DNA from: Alphaproteobacteria bacterium 33-17
Lineage (GTDB): Bacteria > Pseudomonadota > Alphaproteobacteria > Rickettsiales > 33-17
Direction of reading: 5' to 3'
DNA: 64,000 bases
Assembly: GCA_001897445.1 (NCBI GenBank)
Contig: MKSX01000016.1
Span: 46,030 to 110,029 of the forward strand
The notes under the pieces were generated by a model. That model saw only the letters and a list, made by a program, of their open reading frames with translations. It did no database searches and was not told the origin of the DNA. This document shows, piece by piece, positions 36,730 through 46,863 of the stretch; within the stretch, counting starts at the first letter, position 1; each line of letters starts with the position of its first letter. Both the position numbers and the translations under genes were made by a program.

Positions 36730-37923
36730 ATGTCTCGTAATAGCAATAAGAATAAACAAGATTTCATAACATTTAAGGATCTTGAAACGAAAAAAACTAT
36801 TAATTTAAAAACAGTCATTAGCCATACTGTAGCTGATGGGCAAATTAAAATATGTGAGGATGATAAAGATATTCCAAACATTTATATTTTAAACTGTAGA
36901 AATCCAAGATACATATTCGTGGACTATATAGTTTCTAAAAACAGAAATAAAACGCATGTAACTTTAGTTACAAATACTGATGATAAAGAACATCTGGTTT
37001 ATACGCTAAAAAAACTTGACCAAAAAGCTGTATCGCCAATGGATTACTATTTGCAAGATAAAACACGATATTCAGTTAAACTTCAAAATACTGATGTAAG
37101 TAATGAATTAACAGAGATAATATCATTGATGTTGTATCTTGATACTGAAGTTGATAGAAAAGATTTCTTCTATACATTGGATGCGACGCATATACCGCGT
37201 TTCCATTTCAATAAGTCACTTGCTGATACTAAGTTAAATCCTAAGTTAGATGAATACTTAGCGGATAAGCAAATTATGCAATATAACTTTGGTAATTGTT
37301 TAAAGCGTTCAGAGCTACAAATACCATGTAGTGAAATGTTTAAATATTTAGTAAGTCATAAAATTGATATGAGCAAATTTCATGAAATTTCAGCTAGCAT
37401 GACTAAAAATTATATATTAGATATTTTAGAGTCGAGCATGAGCGCAAAATATTATGAATCTCTCATAGAGCATATTGATAGTTTTTATAAAACTGCAAGT
37501 AAAGTAGACAAACATATAGATAAAAGAATTCTCAAAACTTATGGTTTTACATCTGCATATAATTTTAATTCAATCATTGTTGAAATTAAAAACAGTATTG
37601 GTATTCAATATAATAAATGTTTAGATTTTAGTACTCAAATCCAGATTGAGAAATATATTATTGAAGATAATTCGGAAAACTTACTAAGATGCTTAAAAAG
37701 TAATCCTGAATTCAGTCAGAAGCCTTTTAATTGGTGTTTTGATGGTAATGACATGCTAATACTTGATAATATTTCTATGAGTATAACTGAATATATAAGG
37801 CAGTATCATCCTCAGAGAAATCAATTATTAAGCGATTTAATAAAGTATCTTGATTCTGATTACAGGTCTAGGGAAGATAGTAATAGATTAAATATTGAAT
37901 TAAAAGATCGTAAAATAGCTTAA
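36730..37923 (+). CDS. Hypothetical protein, 397 residues
   Basis: I do not recognise this protein. It starts MSRNSNKNKQDF with GGGAGG 4 bases before the ATG, a very strong binding site. No signal peptide or membrane span. The N-terminal 100 residues look beta-rich (FITFKDLET, IYILNCRNPRYIFVDYIV, THVTLVTNTD). The rest is helical, with a C-terminal pair (IEKYIIEDNSENLLRCL, SMSITEYIRQYHPQR) that faintly resembles ankyrin helices. It has a terminator downstream and is flanked by housekeeping genes. The lack of known family and its size make it a candidate lineage-specific effector. Confidence 0.6.
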   Translation: MSRNSNKNKQDFITFKDLETKKTINLKTVISHTVADGQIKICEDDKDIPNIYILNCRNPRYIFVDYIVSKNRNKTHVTLVTNTDDKEHLVYTLKKLDQKAVSPMDYYLQDKTRYSVKLQNTDVSNELTEIISLMLYLDTEVDRKDFFYTLDATHIPRFHFNKSLADTKLNPKLDEYLADKQIMQYNFGNCLKRSELQIPCSEMFKYLVSHKIDMSKFHEISASMTKNYILDILESSMSAKYYESLIEHIDSFYKTASKVDKHIDKRILKTYGFTSAYNFNSIIVEIKNSIGIQYNKCLDFSTQIQIEKYIIEDNSENLLRCLKSNPEFSQKPFNWCFDGNDMLILDNISMSITEYIRQYHPQRNQLLSDLIKYLDSDYRSREDSNRLNIELKDRKIA

Positions 37924-37936
37924 ATAGCCTAACCGA

Positions 37937-37992
37937 TATATGCAAAAATATCATTTAAATACAAAATTATATTTTTGCATATACTCTTTTTT
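37937..37992 (+). terminator. Terminator after the 397-residue gene
   Basis: ATATGCAAAAATAT (37938-37951) pairs perfectly with ATATTTTTGCATAT (37969-37982), followed by ACTCTTTTTT. Confidence 0.75.
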
Positions 37993-38067
37993 ATAATTTT
38001 ATTGATTTTTATGTGTAATAAAGGCTATCTTCTATGTTGGATTAAAACATAAAAGGGCTTTTCAGAC

Positions 38068-40281
38068 TTGGAAAAAAATAAAATAATTACACAAGATTTT
38101 AATGATGTATTAGGTGAACGTTATTTATCTTATGCGCTTTCTACCATTATGTCACGTTCTCTTCCTGATGTACGCGATGGTCTTAAGCCAGTTCATAGAA
38201 GGCTTTTGTACGCCATGCTGGAGTTAAAGCTTGACCCTAAATCAGGCTATAAAAAATGCGCCCGCGTAGTAGGTGACGTAATCGGTAAATTTCACCCACA
38301 CGGTGATCAGTCTGTTTATGATGCTTTAGTAAGACTTGCCCAGTCTTTTAGCTTACGATATCCACTTATTGAAGGTCAGGGCAACTTTGGATCAATTGAC
38401 GGTGATAATGCGGCGGCAATGCGTTATACTGAGTCACGCCTTACAGATATTGCAATGCACCTTATGCAGGATATATCAGAAAATACTGTAGAATTTAGAC
38501 CAACATATGACTCATCAGAAGATGAGCCTGTTGTAATGCCTGCAAATTTCCCAAATTTACTTGCAAATGGAAGTGAAGGAATTGCAGTTGGTATGGCAAC
38601 TAGTGTGCCTCCGCATAATTTAGAAGAAATTTGTAACGCTATTTTAGCCCTTATTGAAAATCCTAAAATATCAGATAGTGAAATAGCATCGTATATTAAA
38701 GGTCCGGATTTTCCTACTGGCGGTATTGTTATTGATACAGCAGAAAATATCCGCAGCATTTATGAAACAGGTAGAGGATCGCTAAGAGTTAGAGCAAGGT
38801 GGCATAAACAAACATTAGCTCATGGTCTTTATCAAATTGTAATTACTGAAATTCCTTATCAGGTTCAAAAATCAAAGCTGATTGAAAAACTAGCCGACTT
38901 ACTAAGAGATAAAAAATTAGTACTTATCAACAACATACGTGATGAATCAGCCGAAGATATAAGGATTGTTATAGAGCCAAAAAATCGCTCTGTAGAAGCA
39001 GAAACCATTATGGAATCACTGTTTAAGTCAACTGATCTTGAGGTACGCTTTAACTATAATATGAACGTACTCGATGCTAATTTAGTTCCAGGACTTATGG
39101 GCGTTAAAGGATTGGTTGGATCATTCTTATTACACCGAGTTGAAGTAGTTACAAAGCGTTCGCAATTTCGCCTTGATAAAATAAATAACAGGCTTCATAT
39201 ACTTGATGCGTTAATGATAGCTTATTTAAATATAGATGAAGTCATTAGAATTATCAGAGAAGAAGATGAGCCAAAAGCTATAATGATGAAAAAATGGCAC
39301 CTATCTGATATTCAGTGCGAAGCCATTTTAAACATGAGATTAAGATCCCTTCGTAAACTTGAAGAAGTTGAAATCAAAAAAGAGCAAGATAGTTTATCAA
39401 AAGATAAGGCGATTTTAGAAAAGATTTTAGGTAGCGAAAAAGAATTACTTAAAGTTATCAAAAAAGAAATTACTGAGCTTAAAACTAAATTTGGCGAAAG
39501 TTCTGCAATAGGCAAACGCCGTACAGATATTATTTATGGCGAAATTTCCCATACTGAAATCGATATTAATGCATTTATTGAAAAAGAACCACTAACGGTT
39601 ATTATCAGTAAAATGGGCTGGATAAGGTCGGTTAAAGGCTTTGATGCAGATTCAAGCGAGTTTAAATTCAAAGATGGCGACGATCTTCTATTCCATTTTA
39701 ATGCCTATACTACTGATAAAATTATTATGGCATCTAATAAAGGTAGATTCTTTACAATTCTTGCTGACCGCGTTCCAAAAGGTAAAGGTTTTGGTGAGCC
39801 AATCAGGGTTTATATTGATTTAGAAGCTGATAACCAAATTATGTATGCGCAGGCACTTGATCCAATGGCTAAATTATTACTAGTTGCTGATAATGCTAAA
39901 GGTTTTATAGTTCCAGAGGAATCGCTCGTTGCCCAAACAAAAACTGGTAAACAGGTATTTGATACAGGTGCGAATAACCTAATTAAAATTATTAATATTA
40001 CTCATGATAGTATTGCAGTCATAGGTCAGAACCGCAAAATGTTGGTTTTCCCTATAGAGCAAATTCCTGCTATGAAAAAAGGCCAGGGCGTTAGCTTACA
40101 AAAATATAAAGATGGAACAATATCGGATATTATCAACTTTAATTTAGCCGATGGTCTTTCATGGAAGTTTAAGTCACGTAATTATCATGAAAAGGATTTA
40201 TTACCATGGCAGGGTAACCGTGCAGGAAGCGGACGTATCGCCCCTACAGGATTCCCTATGGATAATAAGTTTACCATGTAG
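38068..40281 (+). CDS. parC: DNA topoisomerase IV subunit A
   Basis: A 737-residue type IIA topoisomerase subunit that decatenates chromosomes with ParE. The DNA-gate motif [17 protein letters not shown] and catalytic Tyr in [10 protein letters not shown] are present. GGTP-like box FPTGGIV, then a coiled-coil stretch, precede a C-terminal beta-pinwheel with only partial GyrA boxes ([20 protein letters not shown]), which distinguishes ParC from GyrA. The only plausible start is TTG 38068, with AAAAGGG about 9 bases before it; there is no ATG or GTG in frame between it and an upstream stop. Confidence 0.95.
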   Translation: MEKNKIITQDFNDVLGERYLSYALSTIMSRSLPDVRDGLKPVHRRLLYAMLELKLDPKSGYKKCARVVGDVIGKFHPHGDQSVYDALVRLAQSFSLRYPLIEGQGNFGSIDGDNAAAMRYTESRLTDIAMHLMQDISENTVEFRPTYDSSEDEPVVMPANFPNLLANGSEGIAVGMATSVPPHNLEEICNAILALIENPKISDSEIASYIKGPDFPTGGIVIDTAENIRSIYETGRGSLRVRARWHKQTLAHGLYQIVITEIPYQVQKSKLIEKLADLLRDKKLVLINNIRDESAEDIRIVIEPKNRSVEAETIMESLFKSTDLEVRFNYNMNVLDANLVPGLMGVKGLVGSFLLHRVEVVTKRSQFRLDKINNRLHILDALMIAYLNIDEVIRIIREEDEPKAIMMKKWHLSDIQCEAILNMRLRSLRKLEEVEIKKEQDSLSKDKAILEKILGSEKELLKVIKKEITELKTKFGESSAIGKRRTDIIYGEISHTEIDINAFIEKEPLTVIISKMGWIRSVKGFDADSSEFKFKDGDDLLFHFNAYTTDKIIMASNKGRFFTILADRVPKGKGFGEPIRVYIDLEADNQIMYAQALDPMAKLLLVADNAKGFIVPEESLVAQTKTGKQVFDTGANNLIKIINITHDSIAVIGQNRKMLVFPIEQIPAMKKGQGVSLQKYKDGTISDIINFNLADGLSWKFKSRNYHEKDLLPWQGNRAGSGRIAPTGFPMDNKFTM

Positions 40282-40429
40282 TTTTTATTGGTAACTTAAA
40301 TCCATTAATAATCTGAGATTTCTGTTTTCTGTGTAATTTGTAAGTTATGATTATCATGATTTGAAATAAGATCTATAGAATGTTAAGCAGCATTTTTATC
40401 AGGAGCTGCTCTAGTTATTTATATACTAA

Positions 40430-40846
40430 CTATATATTATAAATAACCCCCTCTATTTGCCTTCTTTTTACAAGTCCTGGTAGTTTCCGACCTTTAGAGT
40501 ATACCCATTTCATAAGCTCGGTTTCAACAAGTTCATGCTCGCCTCTGTTAATTTTCTGCCTTAAAGTTGATCTTTGTAGCGCTCCAGCCCCTAAATTAAA
40601 CGTAAAAGATGTAATAGAGGCTAGTTGATTATCATTAAGTGGCTGATATATAAGCTTTTTCACCTTATTTATAGCTAAATTAATGTCAATTTCTAGTAGC
40701 TGATTTGCGTAAACTTCTGAAATTTCAGTGAAATGCTCATTTGATTTAATAACATGTCCATAGCCTATGGTTAAAAGCCCTGCAGGGCATAAATAGGGCT
40801 TAAGTCTAAGCCCCTCAAATTGTTTAATAATATCGATAGCTTTCAT
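40430..40846 (-). CDS. GH24 lysozyme (endolysin) of the GTA cluster
   Basis: A 138-residue phage-type lysozyme (T4/lambdoid R type) that cuts peptidoglycan. The catalytic Glu is in IKQFEGLRLKPY, followed by LTIGYGHV and the helix LNDNQLASITSFTFNLGAGAL. The start 40846 has AGGAAA before it; an in-frame start at 40882 would lie in the holin gene. No signal peptide is seen, so release needs the adjacent holin. It is the last gene of the minus-strand GTA unit. In Rhodobacter the GTA endolysin sits at another locus. Confidence 0.9.
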   Translation of the reverse strand: MKAIDIIKQFEGLRLKPYLCPAGLLTIGYGHVIKSNEHFTEISEVYANQLLEIDINLAINKVKKLIYQPLNDNQLASITSFTFNLGAGALQRSTLRQKINRGEHELVETELMKWVYSKGRKLPGLVKRRQIEGVIYNI

Positions 40847-40847
40847 T

Positions 40848-41291
40848 TTATTTCCTAAATTTAGCAAGAGACCGCTGACCAAAGTAAAAGCTTATAATAC
40901 CTGCAAAAATTGCCTGATCTTCCTGCGACCATAAAATTTCGGTAATCATAAAAAGGGGTGCGCTATCATCAATAATTGAAAACTGTAAATATTTGATAGA
41001 TACGTATAAAAAGAAAAAAGCGAATGCCATAATAGGGCGGACAAGCCCATTTAAAGTATCCACAAATTTTATATTCGTTTTATACGTTGTATAAAGTTCA
41101 CGGAACTGTGCAGTTTCGGCAAAAAGCTCCGCTGCTTCTAAGCGCTCACTCATTCCCATTTTTTGTATTTTTATTTGCTTTTCTAAAATCGCAAGCTCAT
41201 GTTTTTTATCGCTAATATCTTTGATAATCTGTAGGAAATAGGGAAATAATGAGCTTATGAAGCCAGTCAGGGCTGCAATTAAACTTATCAT
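40848..41291 (-). CDS. Holin-like protein (GTA 3TM holin type)
   Basis: A 147-residue membrane protein. Hydrophobic spans at about 1-22 (ISLIAALTGFISSLFPYFL), 83-103 (PIMAFAFFFLYVSIKYL) and 120-140 (IFAGIISFYFGQ) give the three-span layout of the holin family described for GTA release, ending in a basic GQRSLAKFRK tail. A charged helical region with KHELAILEKQIKIQ separates the first two spans. It is followed by lysozyme with a 1-base gap, forming a lysis cassette. Confidence 0.75.
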   Translation of the reverse strand: MISLIAALTGFISSLFPYFLQIIKDISDKKHELAILEKQIKIQKMGMSERLEAAELFAETAQFRELYTTYKTNIKFVDTLNGLVRPIMAFAFFFLYVSIKYLQFSIIDDSAPLFMITEILWSQEDQAIFAGIISFYFGQRSLAKFRK

Positions 41292-41304
41292 CTGTATACC
41301 TATT

Positions 41305-41664
41305 CTATATTAAACTTTCTATGTCATTCTTCACTTTGGTAGGTCTTACTCTACTCCGTTCATCATTTTTATTATTTATGTACATCCACTCGGTATCCAT
41401 AAACTGTAATTCCTGATTTTCAAAATATGCTTTCATGAATGGCTTTGGTGGAATGTAGGTAACGTTGCCATTAATAAATACTAAGTGATTATGGTGGGGG
41501 GAATTTTGATTTATAATTAAATATGCTTTTTCATTCTCTAATTTTTCACCCAGATCTTCCACTATTTGATCTATTACAGGGTGAATTAAAAACTGCATTA
41601 GAGCAAAGTTAAAATTAATTGTATATTCTTTATTTGCCTGAGTAGGCGTTAAGTATTTTATCAT
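41305..41664 (-). CDS. DUF2793-like GTA accessory protein
   Basis: A 119-residue protein directly after the host-specificity gene. The opening IKYLTPTQANKEYTINFNFA parallels the DUF2793 pattern L-P-x-L-x-x-x-Q-A-x-K-x-x-T-x-N-E-A, and the later SPHHNHLVFING, YIPPKPFMKAYFE and MDTEWM elements fit its end. AGGT before ATG 41664 supports this start. DUF2793 occurs in head-spike or tail-end proteins of GTAs; here it is the bare domain without a spike. Confidence 0.65.
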   Translation of the reverse strand: MIKYLTPTQANKEYTINFNFALMQFLIHPVIDQIVEDLGEKLENEKAYLIINQNSPHHNHLVFINGNVTYIPPKPFMKAYFENQELQFMDTEWMYINNKNDERSRVRPTKVKNDIESLI

Positions 41665-41668
41665 ATAA

Positions 41669-44600
41669 TTACCTGATATTAAGTTCGTAGCCTTTGCCAG
41701 AAAGTTTATCCAGCTCGGCGATTTTGTTAATTTGTATGTTTTGCGGAATTTTTGCATCACTGATCACGATTTCTGACGCATCTGTTATAAGTAAAAATTG
41801 TGATGATGTATCACTGCTAAAAAAGTCCTTAATTTCATAAGGTAGTAGTCCGCCACTAATAATTTGGTTTCCTATTACAATAGGTGATAAAGGTTTTAAA
41901 TTTTGCCCGCTAATTTGATAGCTTATTTTATCTCCTGTTGATATATCTTCACCAATAGGGCTTACAATAATATTTATTTCTTTGTTTATCAGATTTATAT
42001 CTGCATCTACCGATAAGATACTTTCATCTAGTAAAATAAATCTATCACCAATTTCATGAGGCTCTAAAAAGCTATGATCCTGAGCAAATACACGGATAAT
42101 ATCGCTTAAAATATATTCATTAGTTTCTAATGTTTGAACGTTCTTAAAAGCTATTACTTCATCGCCGATAAGTGCAAATTGGTAGCTATCTGTTTGATAA
42201 ATATCGCCGCTTATAATTGATACATGAATATTAGTAATTTTATCCTCAAAATAAGGGCTGTTTTTATGTAAACTCTTTGTGATATTGCCTATACATGCTT
42301 CTAAGTTACTAAAGCCATATTCTTTGAAATTGCCACTATCAAATACACCAACACCTGCAAAGGAATTTGTTTCTGAACAGCAAGCGAAGTAAAGGTTTAG
42401 TTTAGATTTATCTTTAGCAAAATAGTTTGGTAGCTCAAATATATGACTAATATAATTTTTAGATAAAATCTGCCCAGATGTTTTAATATTAGTCCCGATT
42501 GTCTCGTGATTAATATTAGCAACTGAATAAGTGCTATGACCTTTAATATATGTTGTATAATCAATGTTATAAGTTATATCTGTAACTTTTATAATATGAT
42601 TGTCCAGCTTAATAATATCACCAATGTTAATATCAAAGTTATTAGTAAGGCTAAAACTAAAGGATATTTGCTTAATGTAATCATTGTAAAGGCTGTATTC
42701 TGCTATTTTTTCCGCCATGTTATCGCTTAAAACAAGTGGCATTGCGATAGTTTTGCTGTAGTTATTTAGCTCTGACCTTCTTTTTGAGCTAATCATTTGC
42801 TGATAATCAAAGTTACGGCTAATGTATACCACATTAACTTCCGTATCTAAATTATTAACTGATGCTTTTTCAATTTCAATGTACTGGTTTTTGTCATTTA
42901 CCAATAAATCGTTTGAATTTATCTCATAAGTTTTTGCATCATTAAATGGTATAAATCTAATAATATTATCGTTAATAATACAGAAAAAATAGGCAAGGCT
43001 TAATGTTTGTAAAACATCTATAATGCTTGCGTCTTCATTTATAATAAGCCCGTCAATTTCTCCATGAAGCTGACTTGCGTCAAATTCATTTGGTAAAAAT
43101 CCTGCCTTTAGCATAAGTTCGCTTACAATATTACTTAAAGAAGCTCTGCCGATTTTGCCGTTAATCCAGTGACCAGTTTTCCATAGATTATGATCGCGCC
43201 ATAAGTGCTTAAGCTGTGGCCAGTAAGGGTAGGGGCGTGTATCCCAGCACCAAAGAAAGCTATTCTCTAAAAACTCAAATTCAGTAAACTTATCAAGGCT
43301 TTGATTAATTGCATTATACTGCGCCTCAAAATCTATGCTGCCGTTTGATCCTTTTGGAAAGCCGCCGTCAGATGACTCTGGATCATAAAATACATTCGGC
43401 TGATTTGCAGCTTTATCAACTGATGGAAAACCATATTCGGTGAACCATATTTTTTTCATCTTTGGCTGCCATGCTGTTTTTTGACCATTATTGTAATGGT
43501 AATTTTCCCACCAATACCTAATGTTCTTAAGTGCGTAAGGAGCTTCGTATTCATCATAACACTCACCACTTTCCCAGCCTTTTTTTACATCTTGATTTTC
43601 ATCATTTGTAAGCGGAAAATAAGCATCAATTCCAACAACATCGATATACTCACTTGCCCATAAAGCATCTAAGTTATAATTACCGATATTATCATGATGA
43701 TACTCCGACCAGTCGGCAGCGTAAGTTAAAGTTTTGCAAAATGATTTAGCATTTTTAGCAAGAGAAATTAAGTTATCAACCGCAATATAATGGTTGTTTT
43801 CCTGAATGCTGGTAATATTTTTTAGTTCCGACCCTATTGCTAGGCAGTCAACTTTATCGCCAAAAGTTTTAGCATAATGCATGATGAAGTCATTGTAACC
43901 ATGTTCTTTATCAAAAAAATTATTAACGTCTTTATAGCTGCCTGTAATATGACCGCGCCATGGTTTGCCTTCTAAATCTAGCATGATCATTGGATATAAC
44001 ATTATCTTGTAGCCCATTTCCCTGCATTTATCTATAAAGCGGTGTAGTGAGCTATCCGAAGGCGTGCCGCCAAATCTTATAAATCCGTCTTTGTCTTTAG
44101 AAATAAGATGTGCAAGGTTTCTATCATATTTGCCGCTGTTCCATTTTGATGGCAAGGTTTCTGCATCTTTATATTCCACACCAGGCTTAAGCAAAAGATC
44201 CTGAATATTAAGCGAGTTACCAAACCAGCATACGGCAATAGAAACCCATTTTAAATTAGGAAGAGCCTGATTTAGCTGCTTAAGCGACAATGATGCATCG
44301 GTAACAAATTCACGGTTATTAGTATTGATAGGGAGCTGCTTACCTTTTTGCAGAAACTTACCATTATGATATTTGCCAAATACTTTAAACTGCGGCTCTG
44401 TGTCATAAACGCATTCGCCAGATCCTGGTATGATAGTTATCGCTTCAATTTTTTCTTCTAAAGTTTTGTGGCTTGATAATTTGATTTTAGGTTTTTTAAC
44501 AACTTCAAAACTAAAATTTGGTATACGATTGCCATATTCAAATAGCGGGAAGTTTTCAATTACAACATATGAAAGACCGCGGTAAGCAGGAGCTTTGCCA

Positions 44601-45115
44601 ATACCTTCATACGCCTCGATTACAGGGTCGGGAAGCTGCGTATCTGTTCCGCTATATACGCGGTAATTAATGGATTTTGGGTCAAGTTGGTTACAATCAG
44701 CCCAAATCTTGGTGATTTCATTAATTTCGCCTTTACAAAGTGCTATAGCTATCGTTGCGTAATATACAAAAACTGTTTCATGATTTGATACTTTTTTCCC
44801 GCCACCTTTGCCAACTCTGCTGGAATGTACGCGGTGTTCTTCGCATTCTTTAAGTGGCATTGCCCAGATAATATTGCCAGCAATTTTGACTGTACCGAAT
44901 ATTTCAGGAATGATACTTGCATAAGCAGAGCTTTGAACATAAAGATCCGAAAGTTTATGACCTATAGTTTTTTGTTTTATTTTATTAAGACCAAACATGC
45001 GGTCGTCAATTGCGCCGCCTGCCATTGTTGCAGCAATAGTTCCTGCGGTTACCGCAACAGCTCCATAGCTTGAAAGGTAAGCCGTTGCCGCAGAGGCAAG
45101 TACAATAGAAGCCAT
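41669..45115 (-). CDS. GTA host-specificity / tail fibre protein (gp15 type)
   Basis: An 1148-residue baseplate megatron-type protein. The N-terminus is a hydrophobic Gly/Ala helix (SIVLASAATAYLSSYGAVAV), usual for this family. At about 400-690 lies the GTA TIM-barrel domain with VGIDAYFPLT, KIWFTEYGFPSVDKAANQPN and WCWDTRPYPYWPQ. A phage tail-like region with HWINGKIGRASLSNIVSEL follows, then a C-terminal domain with TDASEIVISDAKIPQNI. Usual length about 1300, so slightly short. It probably binds the recipient cell surface. Confidence 0.93.
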   Translation of the reverse strand: MASIVLASAATAYLSSYGAVAVTAGTIAATMAGGAIDDRMFGLNKIKQKTIGHKLSDLYVQSSAYASIIPEIFGTVKIAGNIIWAMPLKECEEHRVHSSRVGKGGGKKVSNHETVFVYYATIAIALCKGEINEITKIWADCNQLDPKSINYRVYSGTDTQLPDPVIEAYEGIGKAPAYRGLSYVVIENFPLFEYGNRIPNFSFEVVKKPKIKLSSHKTLEEKIEAITIIPGSGECVYDTEPQFKVFGKYHNGKFLQKGKQLPINTNNREFVTDASLSLKQLNQALPNLKWVSIAVCWFGNSLNIQDLLLKPGVEYKDAETLPSKWNSGKYDRNLAHLISKDKDGFIRFGGTPSDSSLHRFIDKCREMGYKIMLYPMIMLDLEGKPWRGHITGSYKDVNNFFDKEHGYNDFIMHYAKTFGDKVDCLAIGSELKNITSIQENNHYIAVDNLISLAKNAKSFCKTLTYAADWSEYHHDNIGNYNLDALWASEYIDVVGIDAYFPLTNDENQDVKKGWESGECYDEYEAPYALKNIRYWWENYHYNNGQKTAWQPKMKKIWFTEYGFPSVDKAANQPNVFYDPESSDGGFPKGSNGSIDFEAQYNAINQSLDKFTEFEFLENSFLWCWDTRPYPYWPQLKHLWRDHNLWKTGHWINGKIGRASLSNIVSELMLKAGFLPNEFDASQLHGEIDGLIINEDASIIDVLQTLSLAYFFCIINDNIIRFIPFNDAKTYEINSNDLLVNDKNQYIEIEKASVNNLDTEVNVVYISRNFDYQQMISSKRRSELNNYSKTIAMPLVLSDNMAEKIAEYSLYNDYIKQISFSFSLTNNFDINIGDIIKLDNHIIKVTDITYNIDYTTYIKGHSTYSVANINHETIGTNIKTSGQILSKNYISHIFELPNYFAKDKSKLNLYFACCSETNSFAGVGVFDSGNFKEYGFSNLEACIGNITKSLHKNSPYFEDKITNIHVSIISGDIYQTDSYQFALIGDEVIAFKNVQTLETNEYILSDIIRVFAQDHSFLEPHEIGDRFILLDESILSVDADINLINKEINIIVSPIGEDISTGDKISYQISGQNLKPLSPIVIGNQIISGGLLPYEIKDFFSSDTSSQFLLITDASEIVISDAKIPQNIQINKIAELDKLSGKGYELNIR

Positions 45116-45125
45116 ATTTATTTCT

Positions 45126-45536
45126 CTAGTTTATAATGTTATAAATTGAATGTATTTTTTGAATCCAGTCATCGGTAAGGCGATGCTCTACTACCTTTTT
45201 AAGTGGTGCATAGCTGTGAATAATATAAGGTTCATTATCATGAATTGTAATAAGCCCAACATGAGATGGTGCGCCGTTTATATTAAACAAAATCATATCA
45301 CCTTCTGTAATATCTTTTGTTAACTTTTCAGGAAGCTGCGAAGTAATTTTATTTAAAAAATAATCACCTTGTGGGATCCTTGGGTAATCTTTTTCGTCAA
45401 TTAAATTAATGCCTATTTCTTTAGCTGCCAGCATTATCAGTCCTATGCAGTCTAGCCCTATATGGCTATTACGCCCCTGATGTCTGAATGGCACGTTTAG
45501 GTATTGTCTTGCAGAGCATGTTAGTTTTTTTCGCAT
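45126..45536 (-). CDS. GTA NlpC/P60 peptidase (gp14 type)
   Basis: A 136-residue cysteine peptidase of the NlpC/P60 fold, which in GTAs opens the recipient peptidoglycan. The nucleophile is in GLDCIGLI, the His in GAPSHVGLI, and an acid or polar third residue in PYIIHSYAPL. Preceded by the DUF2163 hub and followed after 10 bases by the host-specificity gene, as in Rhodobacter. Confidence 0.93.
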   Translation of the reverse strand: MRKKLTCSARQYLNVPFRHQGRNSHIGLDCIGLIMLAAKEIGINLIDEKDYPRIPQGDYFLNKITSQLPEKLTKDITEGDMILFNINGAPSHVGLITIHDNEPYIIHSYAPLKKVVEHRLTDDWIQKIHSIYNIIN

Positions 45537-45541
45537 AAGTA

Positions 45542-46309
45542 TTACCTTGTTTTCTGCAGGATTTCCTGAATACCTGGAATGTGCGGCTCTCCCCTGAAAT
45601 TGAGGGCATTATTAAATTTGCTCACGCAGCATTCAAAGCGTTTAGAGCATCCCTCAAAAAGTATAATGCTATCATCTATATTAAGGTTGGGGATTGGTAA
45701 ATTAGTAGTAACAATATTGTTATGGAAGCTTTTGATTTCCCAAATTTTATCTTGATGTTTTAGTGTTCCAAAGTTAAAAAAACCTGATGGTTTATAAGAA
45801 TCCAAATGGACTACAAAATTTGATGAATCTATGATTTTAACAATATTTGCATTATAGCTATATTTATTAATATCAACACCGCACTCTTTACTGCCAAAAT
45901 TTGTTCTGCAAAAGGGCGTATAAGTGTCCATAATTTTTTTATCAAGCTGACAGCCTATACCGTTTATATCAGCTTTAAAAATATTATTATCGTATGAAAT
46001 AGAGGGTATAATCCCTGTAAAAATATTTTTAATAATGGTTTTATGTGAATAATCGCAAAGCTTTATTGATATTTTAGCATTATCAAAGCTGCCGTATAAA
46101 ATATCTTCTTCATTTATACATTCGTCATTAATTGATCCATTTATTGAAGCCGTTGCATATGTATCAATTTGGTTGTGAACTGTACCTATCGAAAGACCAG
46201 ACTGGCTTTTATACACAATATCAGCAACTAATATATCCTGATCATATGTTGTGTAATAAAACTGTTTATGCGCCTCTATTTCTAGCAAATAGCAATAGTT
46301 TGTATTCAT
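45542..46309 (-). CDS. GTA baseplate hub (DUF2163, gp13 type)
   Basis: A 255-residue protein. Typical features are CYLLEIEAHKQFYYTTYDQDI near the start, VDINKYSYN, and a C-terminal phage BR0599-like domain. Cys residues in TPFCRTNFGSKECGVD and FEGCSKRFECCVSKF match the cluster that binds iron-sulfur in the Rhodobacter hub. The final GEPHIPG motif is characteristic. It overlaps the DUF2460 gene by 4 bases. Confidence 0.92.
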   Translation of the reverse strand: MNTNYCYLLEIEAHKQFYYTTYDQDILVADIVYKSQSGLSIGTVHNQIDTYATASINGSINDECINEEDILYGSFDNAKISIKLCDYSHKTIIKNIFTGIIPSISYDNNIFKADINGIGCQLDKKIMDTYTPFCRTNFGSKECGVDINKYSYNANIVKIIDSSNFVVHLDSYKPSGFFNFGTLKHQDKIWEIKSFHNNIVTTNLPIPNLNIDDSIILFEGCSKRFECCVSKFNNALNFRGEPHIPGIQEILQKTR

Positions 46310-46863
46310 AATTTTATCTCGATTAAATAAATATTATCAATGTCAAAAGCTTCATCAGTTAGGTTAGTAACGCTTAGTGTATCGGTGTCAAACCGCACTG
46401 CTACGTCAAATTCAAAGCTTGCGGTGATTTCTTCAAAATCATCTCTAGTTGTTACAATTCCTGATGTATGGTCAATGAGTCCTTCTATTATTTCGCCACT
46501 ATAAAATAGCTCGACACTGTCGATAACTGGCTTTTGTATAATTCTTTCACCTTTCATCAGCTGGAATGTATTTGGTGCAATCTTTTGAAGTCTTTCATTT
46601 TCAGCTTTAAAATCTGAAAAATCACGAAACCTAAAGCCAACAGCCTTACCTTTTTTATCTCGGAAGAATTCCATTAAAGTTTTAAGCTGCGAAATAGTTT
46701 TTATGCCATATGAAATATTATATTTTAAGCGCCCATGCTTCCAGTTAACGTTTCTAACTTCATGACCTGATTTACTGGTAGATACATGTGTTGAATATTC
46801 AAGCATCACTTCTGAGCCATAAGCAATATCAAGCGGGAATAATTCTTCGCTGAAACTATGCAT
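46306..46863 (-). CDS. GTA distal tail protein (DUF2460, gp12 type)
   Basis: A 185-residue protein with FPLDIAYGSEVMLEYSTHV near the start, SGHEVRN, and GKAVGFRFRDFSDF, a stretch that defines DUF2460. It forms the distal tail ring between tail tube and hub. It overlaps the upstream tail-tube gene by 8 bases and the DUF2163 gene by 4 bases, showing tight coupling. Confidence 0.93.
   Translation of the reverse strand: MHSFSEELFPLDIAYGSEVMLEYSTHVSTSKSGHEVRNVNWKHGRLKYNISYGIKTISQLKTLMEFFRDKKGKAVGFRFRDFSDFKAENERLQKIAPNTFQLMKGERIIQKPVIDSVELFYSGEIIEGLIDHTSGIVTTRDDFEEITASFEFDVAVRFDTDTLSVTNLTDEAFDIDNIYLIEIKL

Noticed and set aside
41669..45115. A free-standing glycosyl hydrolase
   Set aside because: The TIM barrel lies inside the GTA gp15-type protein, between tail-like domains, and the gene order shows its tail role.
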